A stretch of DNA of 64,000 nt. Origin: Trichormus sp. M33_DOE_039 (lineage in GTDB: Bacteria; Cyanobacteriota; Cyanobacteriia; Cyanobacteriales; Nostocaceae). The notes under the pieces were generated by a model. That model saw only the letters and a program-made list of their open reading frames with translations, ran no database searches and was not told where the DNA came from. Shown here piece after piece: positions 17,402 to 27,056 of this stretch. The position numbers and the translations under genes were made by a program. Position 1 is the stretch's first letter. Every line of letters starts with the position of its first letter. The DNA lies in NCBI GenBank assembly GCA_015296085.1, contig DVDT01000100.1, positions 26,306 through 90,305 on the forward strand, read 5' to 3'.

Positions 17402-18121
17402 TCAAACTATAGTTTCTGGTTCATAACCTAAAGCCTTTAACCTGCTTTCTAATTTCTGTACCCTATCTTCTGCTTCCAAACGCAGTTGTTCTTCTATACT
17501 TAACAGTGCTTCCGCTTCTATAATCCGTTCTTCTGGGGTGAGCAATCTGCGTTTCTGCTCATCATACCAGTACAACCATTCTCTTGCTATCCCTTGGTAA
17601 AGTCCTCTTTCTTTACCAATTCCTAAACCAATTTCTGGTAGCCAAATGGGATTTCCTGATAATAGGAAATATTCCCCATCTTCTAGGCGGTAGACTTCCA
17701 AGGGTGACTTTTTGCGCCGGAAAGGATTGTACACAACGTAGTACAAAACTCCCATTTCCGCATAAATGTCTTTTTTGGTACTGTATTCGCCTAAATGTTT
17801 GGGAGAGGCCACTTCTATTGCTAACATTGGTGGGTTCTCTTCTTCCCACAACACATAGCTAAGGCGTAAATCCCCATCCACAAAACGCTTAACTCCGACA
17901 CTTAAAAAACCATCAGGGACGATCGCTGGCTTTTTTGGGTCATAATAAATACCCATATTTACACCAAAGTACCAATCCCATCGGTCTAACCAAACTAAAG
18001 CCAGTGTAGCTTTTAATAAACTTGGAATTAATTCTTGTATTTCATTATCCACAGGCGTGTCCTCGGAGTTCGGTAGCTCTTCGGAAGATGGTAAACAGTG
18101 TAACGAGTTGTAGTTTAACAT
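17402..18121 (-). CDS. Uma2-family protein with C-terminal coiled coil
   Basis: A 239-residue member of a different Uma2 branch, with PAIVPDGFLSVGVKRF (the PD motif), PPMLAIEVASPKHLGEY (the acidic catalytic strand) and YYVVYNPFRRK. The last ~45 residues are a charged helix (AEALLSIEEQLRLEAEDRVQKL) that would form a coiled coil, as in many long Uma2 proteins. It is only distantly related to the other three Uma2 proteins in the window. It diverges from the IS-disrupted gene 161 bp away. Confidence 0.87.
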   Translation of the reverse strand: MLNYNSLHCLPSSEELPNSEDTPVDNEIQELIPSLLKATLALVWLDRWDWYFGVNMGIYYDPKKPAIVPDGFLSVGVKRFVDGDLRLSYVLWEEENPPMLAIEVASPKHLGEYSTKKDIYAEMGVLYYVVYNPFRRKKSPLEVYRLEDGEYFLLSGNPIWLPEIGLGIGKERGLYQGIAREWLYWYDEQKRRLLTPEERIIEAEALLSIEEQLRLEAEDRVQKLESRLKALGYEPETIV

Positions 18122-18490
18122 GAGAGGTTTTCTCTGACTCTAGTTTTAGATAGAGAAATTGATCAAGATAAATATACTTCTGTTTAAGTCGTCTGATATC
18201 AACCGCTAGTAGACTCTATCACAGGATAATAAAGTTAATGGGCAGGAAGAAGATTTATATTTTCTTAATAGGAGTGTAACTTATGAGCCAAAACCCTATT
18301 AACGTCACTTATTCGTTAGAGGAAATCTTAGGACAAATCAATCAGAAGCTAGATACCTTACAAAAAGACGTTACAGAAATTAAAATCGGGCAAGTCAAGC
18401 TAGAAGCTGAAATCAAGGGAGATATTAAATCTCTAGAAACGGAACTCAAGGGAAATATTAAATCTCTAGAAACGGAACTGAAAGGAGATA

Positions 18491-19680
18491 AGCTAATCGG
18501 CATTTAAGCTGCAACATAGTTGAAATTACCTTTGTGTCTGATTTTCCGATGCCACTTAATCACTAACTCGCCTTGATTTAACAGCTTATCTAGCAGCGAT
18601 TTTAATTCATCTACTGATTTAAACAGACGATGGGCAATATATTCTTTACATGAGTGCCAAACTAATTCGATAATGTTGTAGTCAGGGCTGTAAGCAGGCA
18701 AGAACTCTAAAACAAAATTCGGAAACTCTTGGGATATTTTAGCTAGAATATCTTTGCGTTTATGAAAACTAGCGTTGTCTAAAATTAAAATTATCTTCGG
18801 ACCATGCTTAGAGAAATCTTTACCCACATTTCCTTGACTGATCCACTCTTGTTTAATTAGTTCATTTAATTGGTGTAATTGTTCATAAAAAATATATGCG
18901 TTACCTTTCTTTACAAAAAAGCATACTCGTTTTCGGTCTAGTTCTCTGATTGCTCCCATTACGTTTATTCGACCACAACGCCGTTCCCCTGGAACATTTT
19001 TTCGTTTTCCTTTTTTACCCCAATTCTTGCGTCGAATCACGCGTAAACTGAAACCACTTTCATCCCAAAAGCATACCTGTAAACGCTCTGGTTCTGACCG
19101 TGCTATTTTTAAATATTGGGTAAGCTTCTCCCTAAACTTGGCTCTTTCAATTGGATTTTGTTTATCTTCTAAGCTAGATTTAGCCCAGATATAACTATAC
19201 TTTTTTCTCTTTAATATCCTCCTTACTTGAGAACTACTTAAATCAATTCCTGTTTTTTCGGTTAAATATGTAGCTGGTCTCTCTGCTGTCCATTTCCCAA
19301 ATTCATACCCGAAAGTAGATGGTTCTTGGTCAACAGTTTTTAATAACAGTTCAATATATTCAGGAGTAGCTTTGCGGTAATGTTCATCCTCTCTTTTATT
19401 ATGTAGAGTTTCTAGATTGTCTGGATCTCCGTGCATACACCAATATGCTACTGTTCTGTGCGAGCAGCCTAAAAATTTAGCAATTTCATGTTGCGGTTTT
19501 CCATCGTTTTGGAGCAGAATAATTAAAATTCTTTCTCTAACATGGGCTTGCTCGCTCTCTTTTAGAGCTTGCTGTAAGGAGCTAACTTGTTCTGGCGTTA
19601 AAAAGTTTTTGGCTGGCGGCGGCATTGTTGCTTTTAAACGGCTTCATCTTCTTATTATGCAACTTAAGTGCCGATTAGCT
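18491..19680 (-). mobile_element. IS630-type insertion sequence, complete, 1190 bp
   Basis: The element starts AGCTAATCGGCATTTAAG at 18491, and its other end reads the same way inward (AGCTAATCGGCACTTAAG, reverse strand from 19680). Over 28 bases, 24 match. A TA lies on each side (18489-18490 and 19681-19682), the target duplication expected for IS630/Tc1-mariner. It carries one transposase gene and nothing else. Both ends and the transposase are intact, so it may still be active. Confidence 0.93.
18504..19625 (-). CDS. IS630-family transposase
   Basis: A 373-residue transposase. The N-terminus carries helix-turn-helix segments (QHEIAKFLGCSHRTVAYW, then SSSQVRRILKRKKYSY). The DDE catalytic triad is complete: Asp188 in CFWDESGFS, Asp283 in ILILDNASFHKR and Glu320 in PAYSPDYNIIELVWH. 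It would cut and paste the element at TA sites. The stop codon lies inside the left inverted repeat, so the coding region runs almost end to end. A full-length frame suggests function. Confidence 0.95.
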   Translation of the reverse strand: MPPPAKNFLTPEQVSSLQQALKESEQAHVRERILIILLQNDGKPQHEIAKFLGCSHRTVAYWCMHGDPDNLETLHNKREDEHYRKATPEYIELLLKTVDQEPSTFGYEFGKWTAERPATYLTEKTGIDLSSSQVRRILKRKKYSYIWAKSSLEDKQNPIERAKFREKLTQYLKIARSEPERLQVCFWDESGFSLRVIRRKNWGKKGKRKNVPGERRCGRINVMGAIRELDRKRVCFFVKKGNAYIFYEQLHQLNELIKQEWISQGNVGKDFSKHGPKIILILDNASFHKRKDILAKISQEFPNFVLEFLPAYSPDYNIIELVWHSCKEYIAHRLFKSVDELKSLLDKLLNQGELVIKWHRKIRHKGNFNYVAA

Positions 19681-19861
19681 TATTAAAGCTTTAGAAACCG
19701 AACTCAAGGGAGATATTAAAGCTTTAGACACGGAGGTAAAGGGAATAGGTAAGCGGTTAGACACGCAAGAGTTTATCAATCGTTCTGTGGTGGTTGGCTT
19801 TGTCTTAGCCTTGACAGCCGGAGTAATCAAATTATTTTTTCCCAGTTTATCTCATTAGCAG

Positions 19862-19894
19862 AGAACCCCACCTTCTTCAAGAAAGCGGGGTTCT
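19862..19894. terminator. Bidirectional hairpin between disrupted gene and ndhD1
   Basis: AGAACCCC (19862-19869) pairs with GGGGTTCT (19887-19894) in the short gap between the split coiled-coil gene and the convergent ndhD1. It could terminate both. Confidence 0.65.
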
Positions 19895-19922
19895 ATAGTC
19901 TCACAATGCTCACGAATCCCAA

Positions 19923-21500
19923 TTAATTACCAATTGCTGGTGCATTCAAAGAAACTTCTGCTGTTTCTGTTTTTTGATCCGCTAAAGTAGGAACGGAATC
20001 ACGCAATCTAGCTGTCAGTTGTACGGTTGTAGCGTCATACATCTGAGTCAGTAATTTGGGATAGAAACCAATACCAATAATTGGCACTAACAAACAAGCA
20101 ATGATAAAGACTTCGCGGGGTTCAGCATCAATCAAAGCTTGATGAGAAACTAATTCTTCGTTTTCCTGTCCGTAGAAAATTTCGCGCAACATTGACAGCA
20201 GATAAATAGGAGTTAAAATCACTCCCACTGCCATCAAGAATACTACGATGACTTTAAAAGTAGAGCTATAAGCGTCACTGGTAGCAAAGCCGACGAATAC
20301 CATTAACTCTGCTACGAAACCACTCATACCCGGTAGTGCTAGCGAAGCCATTGAACAAGCGGTGAACATGGCGAAAATTTTCTGCATCCGCTTACCGACA
20401 CCGCCCATTTCATCTAACATCAGGGTGTGTGTCCGGTCATAAGTTGCACCGACAAGGAAGAACAAACTCGCCCCGATTAAGCCGTGGGATACCATTTGTA
20501 ATACTGCGCCACTTAATCCTAAATCGGTGAAGGAGGCAAACCCAATCACCACAAACCCCATGTGGGAAATTGAGGAGTAAGCAATTTTGCGTTTGAGGTT
20601 GCGCTGGGCAAAGGATGTTAAGGCAGCATAGATGATGTTAACTACCCCTAAAATTACCAAGGCTGGGGCAAAGTAAGCATGGGCATCGGGGAGAATCCCA
20701 GCATTCATGCGAACTAGGGCATAACCACCCATTTTCAGTAGAATACCAGCCAGTAACATATGCACGGGGGCTGTGGCTTCACCGTGGGCATCTGGTAGCC
20801 AAGTATGTAGGGGAATGATGGGCAATTTGACAGCGTAAGCAATCAGCAAGCCACCGTAAATTAACAATTGGAAATTCAGGGCGTAATCTTTGAGAGCGAG
20901 CGATCGCATATCAAAGGTGACATTATCGCCATAAAAGGCCATTGTCAAAGCTGCTATTAAAATAAATAGCGAACCGCCTGCGGTGTACAAAATAAACTTG
21001 GTGGCTGCATACTGCCGCTTTTTACCGCCCCAAATCGCCAGCAGCAGGTAAACGGGAATTAACTCCAGTTCCCACACCAGGAAAAATAGCAGCATATCCT
21101 GGACAGCGAACACGGCAATCTGACCGCCGTACATCGCCAACAGCAAAAAGTAAAATAGCCTGGGCTTGAGGGTCACAGGCCAAGCGGCTAAGGTTGCCAA
21201 GGTGGTAATGAATCCAGTCAAAATAATGAGGGGCATGGACAAGCCATCAGCCCCTACTGACCAGTTCAAATCTAACTGCGGAACCCAAGGATAACTCTCG
21301 ACGAGTTGTAAATTGGGATTCGAGAAGTCGTACCCAGTATAAAAAGCGTAGACAATTAGTGCGAAGTCTATCAACCCGACAATCAGGGAATACCAGCGCA
21401 CCGTTTTGCCGTCTTTATCTGGGATAATGGGGATTAGTAGCGACGCAGCGATCGGTAACAAGATAATCGTCGTCAGCCACGGGAAATTAGCTGTATTCAT
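19923..21500 (-). CDS. ndhD1: NAD(P)H-quinone oxidoreductase subunit 4 (NdhD1)
   Basis: A 525-residue antiporter-like membrane subunit of thylakoid NDH-1, which takes electrons from ferredoxin to plastoquinone in respiration and cyclic flow while pumping protons. About 14 transmembrane helices are visible. The conserved [36 protein letters not shown] and the lysine-bearing [18 protein letters not shown] are typical of NdhD/NuoM. The neighbour is ndhF1, not ndhF3 and the CO2-uptake genes, which fits the NdhD1 form of NDH-1L. It starts with ATG at 21500, 279 bp after ndhF1, which is on the same strand. Confidence 0.95.
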   Translation of the reverse strand: MNTANFPWLTTIILLPIAASLLIPIIPDKDGKTVRWYSLIVGLIDFALIVYAFYTGYDFSNPNLQLVESYPWVPQLDLNWSVGADGLSMPLIILTGFITTLATLAAWPVTLKPRLFYFLLLAMYGGQIAVFAVQDMLLFFLVWELELIPVYLLLAIWGGKKRQYAATKFILYTAGGSLFILIAALTMAFYGDNVTFDMRSLALKDYALNFQLLIYGGLLIAYAVKLPIIPLHTWLPDAHGEATAPVHMLLAGILLKMGGYALVRMNAGILPDAHAYFAPALVILGVVNIIYAALTSFAQRNLKRKIAYSSISHMGFVVIGFASFTDLGLSGAVLQMVSHGLIGASLFFLVGATYDRTHTLMLDEMGGVGKRMQKIFAMFTACSMASLALPGMSGFVAELMVFVGFATSDAYSSTFKVIVVFLMAVGVILTPIYLLSMLREIFYGQENEELVSHQALIDAEPREVFIIACLLVPIIGIGFYPKLLTQMYDATTVQLTARLRDSVPTLADQKTETAEVSLNAPAIGN

Positions 21501-21607
21501 TACAATTCGTCTGCTATCAAAATCATGTTTGCCAAAAAGCCACTAGCTATTAACTAACAGCTTTTTCTGGCTTTGGGTGTCAATGTTATTTTGATTTAAT
21601 AAAAATA

Positions 21608-21654
21608 AATCAAGACGAAGGTAACTCGTCGGTAGCTATGCCTTCATCTTGATT
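21608..21654. promoter_or_regulatory. Hairpin in the ndhF1-ndhD1 gap
   Basis: AATCAAGACGAAGG (21608-21621) pairs with CCTTCATCTTGATT (21641-21654) with one mismatch. It sits in the middle of the 279-bp spacer between ndhF1 and ndhD1 and could be an attenuator, an mRNA-processing or stabilising site, or a partial terminator. Confidence 0.5.
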
Positions 21655-21779
21655 AAACTTAATGCCTGGGTAATACGTAGTAACTGCTGAACTAACACAG
21701 TTGTTGAGATGTGTGGGTGCTGAGTTAAAGATTTCGCTTGCAAAACGCAATTAATCACGCTTGTACCCAGCATTAGAAT

Positions 21780-23870
21780 TTAAGTGACACCAAAGAAAAT
21801 CACTAAGCCCAACACTGCCCCAAACACTATCAAGGCGTAAAATTGAGCGCGACCATTTTCTAGGTATTTGAGACCTTCACCACTGACCAGGGTGAAAAAG
21901 CCTGTGAGGTTAACTGCACCATCAACGACGCGGAAGTCTACTTCCATAACTTGTCTAGCTAGGCGACGTAAACCGAGAACAAATACACGGTGGTAAATAT
22001 CATCGAAGTACCACTTGTTGAGGGAGAGTTCGTAGAGTGGTTTGATTTTAGCAGCGATCGCAGCTGGGTCAATCTTACGCTGCAAGTACATCAGAGAAGC
22101 CAAGGTAATCCCAATTAAGGAAATACCTACTGAACCACCCGCCATGACATAAAACTCATTGGGGTCGAACTCGGCGGCTTTTTCAAGAATTTCCGCCATG
22201 CTTTCTGTTGGGGAGAAAATGAACCGTTCAAAGTAATTGTTGTAGGGCGTTCCTACTAAACCAATCAAAATTGAAGGCACAGCCAATACTAGCAATGGTA
22301 AGGTCATTGTCCACGGCGATTCATGGGGAGAATGACTGTGATGCCCATGACCATCATGATGTCCGGCTGTGGCTGCCAATTCACCTTTTTTCATTGCCCC
22401 AGGGCCAAAATTAGCTGCTGGTGCTGCTGATTCCAGTTCTAGAACAATAGATGCTGCTTTTTTGAGTTTATCTTTGATTTTCTCGTCATTACCCCGGAAT
22501 TTACCTTCAAATGTCGAGAAATACATTCTAAACATATAAAAAGCAGTAATCCCGGCAGTCATCCAGCCAATAAACCACAACAGGGGGTTAGCTGCGTAGG
22601 CTGCACCGAGAATTTCATCCTTTGACCAGAAGCCAGCAAAGGGAGGAATCCCGGAAATGGCCAAGCAACCAATCAAAAAGGTGAATCCGGTTGCAGGCAT
22701 ATACTTCCGTAGTCCGCCCATTAAGCGCATATCCTGTGCCAAAGCGGGGTCATGACCAACTACCCCTTCCATACCATGAATAACTGAACCAGAACCCAGG
22801 AACAGCATCGCCTTGAAATAGGCATGAGTCATCAGGTGGAACAAACCCGCACTATAAGCACCAACTCCCATTGCCATCACCATGTAACCTAACTGGGAGA
22901 TGGTGGAGTAAGCCAAACCCTTTTTGATGTCGTTTTGGGTAATGGCAATGGTAGCCCCCAAAAACGCTGTAAACGCCCCAGTAAAGGCAATGACATTCAT
23001 TGCGACTGGGACGTGTTCAAATACTGGGTACATCCGGGCAATTAAGAAGACCCCAGCAGCCACCATTGTCGCCGCGTGAATTAAGGCAGAAATAGGAGTC
23101 GGGCCTTCCATCGCGTCTGGTAGCCAGACGTGGAGAGGAAACTGGGCTGACTTTGCGACGGGGCCAAGGAAGACAAGAATTGCAAACAGAACTGCCAGGA
23201 AATTGCTCAGAGAGCCTGATTGTACCAGTTCTCCTAGACGATCGCCCATGATAGTGAAATCGAAGCTGCCTGTCGCCCAAAATAGCCCCAGGATGCCCAG
23301 GAGTAACCCGAAGTCACCCACGCGGTTGGTCACAAATGCTTTTTGACAAGCATCTGCTGCCGACTTGCGATCATACCAAAAGCCCACCAGCAAGTAGGAA
23401 CACATCCCTACCAGTTCCCAGAAAATATAAATCTGGACTAGGTTAGGGCTGACCACTAAACCCAACATTGAAGAGCCGAACAAGCTGAGGTAGGAGTAAA
23501 ACCTCACATATCCTGGGTCATGAGCCATGTAGCCATCAGTGTAGATCATGACTAAGAAAGCTACTGTGGTCACAATCACCAGCATCAGGGCTGTCAGATT
23601 GTCGATAGTGTAGCCCATGCTCAGGTGGAAATTACCTGCTGCTGCCCATTCCAGGGTGCGTAGATAAGGCGCGTGTCCTTGGAGTTGACTCCAAAGGAGG
23701 GCAATAGACAGACCCATCGCCGCGCCCATCAGGGAAATGATCAACACAGCATTTAGCTGCCGCAGGCGGTTTGTCGTCTGATTTAACGAAATTAAGCCTA
23801 GACCAACTAGCATTGCCCCCAAAAGTGGCAATACCGGAATCAGCCAGGCGTATTGATAGATTACTTCCAT
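21780..23870 (-). CDS. ndhF1: NAD(P)H-quinone oxidoreductase subunit 5 (NdhF1)
   Basis: A ~696-residue membrane subunit of NDH-1, the distal proton-pumping antiporter-like subunit with a long C-terminal lateral helix. Clear signatures are FWELVGMCSYLLVGFWYDRK, FPLHVWLPDAMEGPTPISAL and IKKGLAYSTISQLGYMV. A histidine-rich loop (HHDGHGHHSHSPHES) lies between late helices. The start is the ATG at 23870 (GTG one codon earlier is in frame). ndhD1 follows on the same strand, so the pair probably forms one transcription unit for the NDH-1L form. Confidence 0.95.
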   Translation of the reverse strand: MEVIYQYAWLIPVLPLLGAMLVGLGLISLNQTTNRLRQLNAVLIISLMGAAMGLSIALLWSQLQGHAPYLRTLEWAAAGNFHLSMGYTIDNLTALMLVIVTTVAFLVMIYTDGYMAHDPGYVRFYSYLSLFGSSMLGLVVSPNLVQIYIFWELVGMCSYLLVGFWYDRKSAADACQKAFVTNRVGDFGLLLGILGLFWATGSFDFTIMGDRLGELVQSGSLSNFLAVLFAILVFLGPVAKSAQFPLHVWLPDAMEGPTPISALIHAATMVAAGVFLIARMYPVFEHVPVAMNVIAFTGAFTAFLGATIAITQNDIKKGLAYSTISQLGYMVMAMGVGAYSAGLFHLMTHAYFKAMLFLGSGSVIHGMEGVVGHDPALAQDMRLMGGLRKYMPATGFTFLIGCLAISGIPPFAGFWSKDEILGAAYAANPLLWFIGWMTAGITAFYMFRMYFSTFEGKFRGNDEKIKDKLKKAASIVLELESAAPAANFGPGAMKKGELAATAGHHDGHGHHSHSPHESPWTMTLPLLVLAVPSILIGLVGTPYNNYFERFIFSPTESMAEILEKAAEFDPNEFYVMAGGSVGISLIGITLASLMYLQRKIDPAAIAAKIKPLYELSLNKWYFDDIYHRVFVLGLRRLARQVMEVDFRVVDGAVNLTGFFTLVSGEGLKYLENGRAQFYALIVFGAVLGLVIFFGVT

Positions 23871-24204
23871 CACTGACGCGTACTTTTAGGATTTTTGACT
23901 AACTTTGGACTTTACTGTACAGTTCTTGCCGCCAGCAACTATCCATGTCGGAACTGTTAATAATTGTGACACACACCCTAGATGATAAAATACCCCACTC
24001 GAACACAATTGAGCGGGGTCGTTAAGCATGGTTTTAGATTTGGGTAATGAGAATGGGGAATGGAACTTTTAGATTGAAACCAATCCAAAATCGCAAATCC
24101 ATCTTGAAAAGTTCTGTAGGCGAGAAACCCGACGACACTTGCTACAAGTCGCCAAAGCCGCCCAACGCAGTGTCTCCCCAATGCCCAATGCTCCATTCCC
24201 AAAA
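23871..24204. other. ndhF1 upstream region with thioredoxin terminator and repeat
   Basis: This 334-base gap should contain the ndhF1 promoter, on the minus strand near 23880-23990. It also holds the hairpin that ends the thioredoxin gene and, around 24110-24180, a Nostoc-type degenerate repeat (GCGAGAAACCCGACGAC and similar). Short open frames here are not supported. Confidence 0.5.
23985..24019 (-). terminator. Rho-independent terminator of the thioredoxin gene
   Basis: Read on the minus strand, ACCCCGCTC, a 10-base loop and GAGTGGGGT (one G-T pair) are followed by ATTTTATC. This lies about 185 bases after the thioredoxin-family stop codon and before the ndhF1 promoter region. Confidence 0.6.
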
Positions 24205-24591
24205 CTATGCCAAATACAATTCTAAGTCTGATTTTTTGGAGCCACTGTAGGTTTTGGGACGGTTGCTGTAGTTGAGTTTAATTTCTTCTAAGGCCAAACG
24301 GAGGTCATCTCTACCACGAAACCCTTCAAGACGATGCCGAGTTATACCATTTTCAATCAGGAGTAACGTGGGCAAGGACTTGAGGCGATAAGTGTTAGAT
24401 AGCTTGAAATTCTCATCGGCATTAATCCCAACTAGTTTAATTTGATCTCCACATTGACTTTGAAATTGCAGCAGCAAGGGGTGGATGATGCGACACAGGC
24501 CACACCAAGGTGCTTCAAAATTTACTAAAACCGGAATTGGCGATTCTAAAACTTCTTGAGTAAATGTCCGCTCACTAACCGACAACACCAT
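24205..24591 (-). CDS. Thioredoxin-family protein (WCGLC active site)
   Basis: A 128-residue single-domain thioredoxin. The active site reads FEAPWCGLCR, with Leu in place of the usual Pro of WCGPC, which should shift its redox potential. The cis-proline loop (KSLPTLLLIENG) and the GFRGRDDL stretch are present. A basic, Ser/Lys-rich tail of ~20 residues follows the domain. The ATG at 24591 follows AGAGG; upstream in-frame sequence only offers a TTG. A cytoplasmic disulfide reductase or thiol-regulation role is likely. Confidence 0.88.
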   Translation of the reverse strand: MVLSVSERTFTQEVLESPIPVLVNFEAPWCGLCRIIHPLLLQFQSQCGDQIKLVGINADENFKLSNTYRLKSLPTLLLIENGITRHRLEGFRGRDDLRLALEEIKLNYSNRPKTYSGSKKSDLELYLA

Positions 24592-24969
24592 GATGCCTCT
24601 AGAATTATAGGTTTTTAATATCAAACTAGCTATCAGCAGAAGAAGTTAGCAAGCTAGTCAACGCTTCGTAGCAGCTATTTTTCAAAATTGTTGTTGATTC
24701 TGACACAAAAGTCAGCACGATTTTAACTACAAAATTAGGGTTGTTCAAGTCCTGACAATTTCTTGTAGGAAGGTTGTTTTGAGTGCTTTGCTGTGTAATC
24801 TCCCGCTAAAGTAATTGCTTGGTGACTTACCCATATACAAGCATGAAAACTAATGACTGCACCCTGACTAACAGCTATTTTTATTAATCGTACATTGATT
24901 TGGTAGCACTTGATAAGTGGAATTTTTTACTAGGTTAGTATTTTTTTGGGGATTGGGGATCATGCCAAA
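24592..24969. other. Intergenic region, no gene seen
   Basis: These 378 bases separate the thioredoxin promoter from the 3' end of the NnrU-like gene on the same strand. AT-rich, no open frame with family resemblance and no convincing hairpin. Confidence 0.45.
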
Positions 24970-25689
24970 CTACCAACCGACCCTACTAGTGGCCACAATT
25001 AACAAGGGATGCGCCCACCAAAGTAACCCAACAAAAATCGCCACACCTAGATAGGCAGGACGGATAAATTCCTGCCAATTAAGAGATTGGCGACCATCAA
25101 CAATTGCTAGGAAGGGAATAATTGATGTGCGTTGTTTAACCATTTCAAAGGCTTGACCATACCGATAGTGTAAGCGGCGATCGCCATGCCAAACCCCAAA
25201 TAAATGATGTAATACTAACCCTATAGATGTCACTAGGGTAAAACTAGTACCCAACCATAGGGTATGGGCAATGCACCAAATGATTTGCCCGACCATTTGG
25301 GGGTGGCGGGTAATCCTGATAATCCCTGTCTCATAGAGATGCACTTGGGGCTTTTGAATAGCAGCGATTTCTAGTAGATTGAAGGTGGCAGGATACAAAA
25401 ATAAAAATGAAATCGCAGATAACACCCAAACTACGGTTTTTATTCCCGGTACACCCTGTACCTGCCAAAGTTGCCAGCCATCATAGCGGTGATTAAAAAA
25501 GTAAGTAATGACTATGACAGCCAAAGGTAAACTAATTAATGCAAAAACAACGCGATAAAGCCTTGGCCCAATGCGCTTTTCTACCCAAGGTCGCAAAGCA
25601 GCTCCCCCACTGTGGGCGATCGCAAAAATTAACAATAACCCCAGCATCACGAAATGACTCGGAGCTAACCCAGGATTGAGCATCATCAT
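24970..25689 (-). CDS. NnrU/Z-ISO-like membrane protein
   Basis: A ~239-residue integral membrane protein of the NnrU family, which includes the plant haem-containing 15-cis-zeta-carotene isomerase Z-ISO. Helices include HFVMLGLLLIFAIAHSGGAAL (with the histidine conserved as a possible haem ligand) and TVVWVLSAISFLFLYPATF. The ITRHPQMVGQIIWCIAHTLWLG segment with RHP and a later His is the strongest signature. In cyanobacteria a role in carotenoid isomerisation is plausible, but NnrU itself was named from nitrite/nitric-oxide metabolism. It diverges from the rbcR-type gene. The run of Met codons makes the exact start uncertain. Confidence 0.85.
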   Translation of the reverse strand: MMMLNPGLAPSHFVMLGLLLIFAIAHSGGAALRPWVEKRIGPRLYRVVFALISLPLAVIVITYFFNHRYDGWQLWQVQGVPGIKTVVWVLSAISFLFLYPATFNLLEIAAIQKPQVHLYETGIIRITRHPQMVGQIIWCIAHTLWLGTSFTLVTSIGLVLHHLFGVWHGDRRLHYRYGQAFEMVKQRTSIIPFLAIVDGRQSLNWQEFIRPAYLGVAIFVGLLWWAHPLLIVATSRVGW

Positions 25690-25883
25690 CAACAGGTAAA
25701 GTAATTTAAAGAAAAGTTAACTATATACAACCAATACCACAAAGTATTCAACAGGGGACTTGCATCAAAATGTTGTGGTACTGTCTTTTTCGAGTCAAGC
25801 CTCCAAATTATCCATGTCATCAATCATGCCTATGATGATTGATTGCCAAAGTTGCTCCTTTCAAAGTTTGTGGGTTGAGCCTT

Positions 25884-26897
25884 ATGTCTGACCTTCCATT
25901 CACTTTAGATCAGTTACGTATTCTCAAAGCGATCGCTGTAGAAGGGAGCTTCAAGCGCGCTGCTGATAGTCTCTATGTCTCCCAACCGGCTGTGAGTTTG
26001 CAAGTGCAGAACCTAGAGAGACAGTTGGATGTCCCTCTCTTTGACCGTGGGGGACGGCGCGCCCAATTAACCGAAGCAGGGCATCTACTATTGAGTTACG
26101 GTGAAAAAATTCTGAGTTTATGTCAAGAAACTTGCCGCGCCATCGAAGATTTACAAAATCTCCAAGGTGGTACTTTAATCGTCGGTGCTTCTCAAACTAC
26201 TGGTACTTATCTGTTACCCAAAATGATTGGGATGTTCCGCCAGAAATATCCCGATGTTGCGGTACAACTCCACGTCCATTCGACACGACGCACTGCTTGG
26301 AGCGTAGCTAATGGGCAGGTAGATTTAGCAATTATTGGCGGTGAAATCCCCGCAGAATTAGCAGAATCTCTGGAAATACATCCCTACGCCGAAGATGAAC
26401 TAGCGTTGATATTACCGTCGTTCCATCCTTTTGCCAAACAAGAATTCATTCAAAAAGAAGACTTATATAAATTACAATTCATCACTTTAGACTCCCAATC
26501 CACGATTCGTAAAGTCATTGATCAGGTGCTAGCTCGCTGCGAAATTGATACTAGGCGGTTTAAAATTGAGATGGAACTCAACTCCATTGAAGCCATTAAA
26601 AATGCTGTGCAGTCCGGTTTAGGTGCAGCGTTTGTCTCCACTAGTGCGATCGCGAAGGAATTACAGATGGGTGTACTCCATTGCACTCCCATTGATGGAG
26701 TTGTTGTTAAAAGAACTCTATGGCTGATATTTAATCCCAATCGTTATCGCTCCAAAGCCGCAGAAGCTTTCAGCCAAGAAATATTGCCCCAGTTTGCAAC
26801 TCCTGAATGGCACCAGGAAATTTTTAGCTTGTCACAAAAAAAACTAATGCTACCCCCATTAGACCCGGTTTTACCCAATGCCAATAATGAAAGTTAA
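25884..26897 (+). CDS. rbcR: LysR-type regulator, RbcR/Ycf30 type
   Basis: A 337-residue LysR regulator. The helix-turn-helix ([20 protein letters not shown], then [16 protein letters not shown]) is followed by a periplasmic-binding-like effector domain ([20 protein letters not shown] ... [21 protein letters not shown]). The overall sequence closely fits cyanobacterial RbcR and red-algal chloroplast Ycf30, regulators of RuBisCO and carbon-fixation genes that sense metabolites such as RuBP or NADPH. The ATG at 25884 is used; upstream in-frame codons are unlikely. It lies divergent from the NnrU-like gene. Related CcmR/NdhR proteins are an alternative; the sequence favours RbcR. Confidence 0.82.
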   Translation: MSDLPFTLDQLRILKAIAVEGSFKRAADSLYVSQPAVSLQVQNLERQLDVPLFDRGGRRAQLTEAGHLLLSYGEKILSLCQETCRAIEDLQNLQGGTLIVGASQTTGTYLLPKMIGMFRQKYPDVAVQLHVHSTRRTAWSVANGQVDLAIIGGEIPAELAESLEIHPYAEDELALILPSFHPFAKQEFIQKEDLYKLQFITLDSQSTIRKVIDQVLARCEIDTRRFKIEMELNSIEAIKNAVQSGLGAAFVSTSAIAKELQMGVLHCTPIDGVVVKRTLWLIFNPNRYRSKAAEAFSQEILPQFATPEWHQEIFSLSQKKLMLPPLDPVLPNANNES

Positions 26898-26934
26898 CCT
26901 CTAGTTATTAGTCATAAGTTATGAAGTAATTCAG

Positions 26935-26964
26935 TTGCTCATGGGTATTTTTTTCCATGAGCAA
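26935..26964. terminator. Hairpin after the rbcR-type gene
   Basis: TTGCTCATGG (26935-26944) pairs with CCATGAGCAA (26955-26964), a perfect 10-bp stem with a T-rich loop, 38 bases after the stop. Confidence 0.6.
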
Positions 26965-27056
26965 TTGACGAATCTGGAGCGTCATTAGTTGTGATTAAAA
27001 ATTATTAAATATTTGCCGATCAAACTAATCACAAGACGATTGACTAACAAAATCAA

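Larger units (their letters stand above)
18283..19858 (+). pseudogene. Membrane-anchored coiled-coil gene split by an IS630 element
   Basis: Before the insertion the gene read 18283-18490, then 19683-19858: 384 bases, exactly 128 codons. The joined protein (127 residues) begins MSQNPINVTYSLEEILGQ. It then carries four 11-residue repeats of the type KGDIKSLETEL, a hendecad coiled coil, and ends in one membrane helix (VVVGFVLALTAGVIKLFF). Inserted, the 5' part ends in the element after KLIGI and the 3' part has no start. The reading frame on both sides is undamaged, so the insertion looks recent. Its original job is unknown. Confidence 0.85.
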
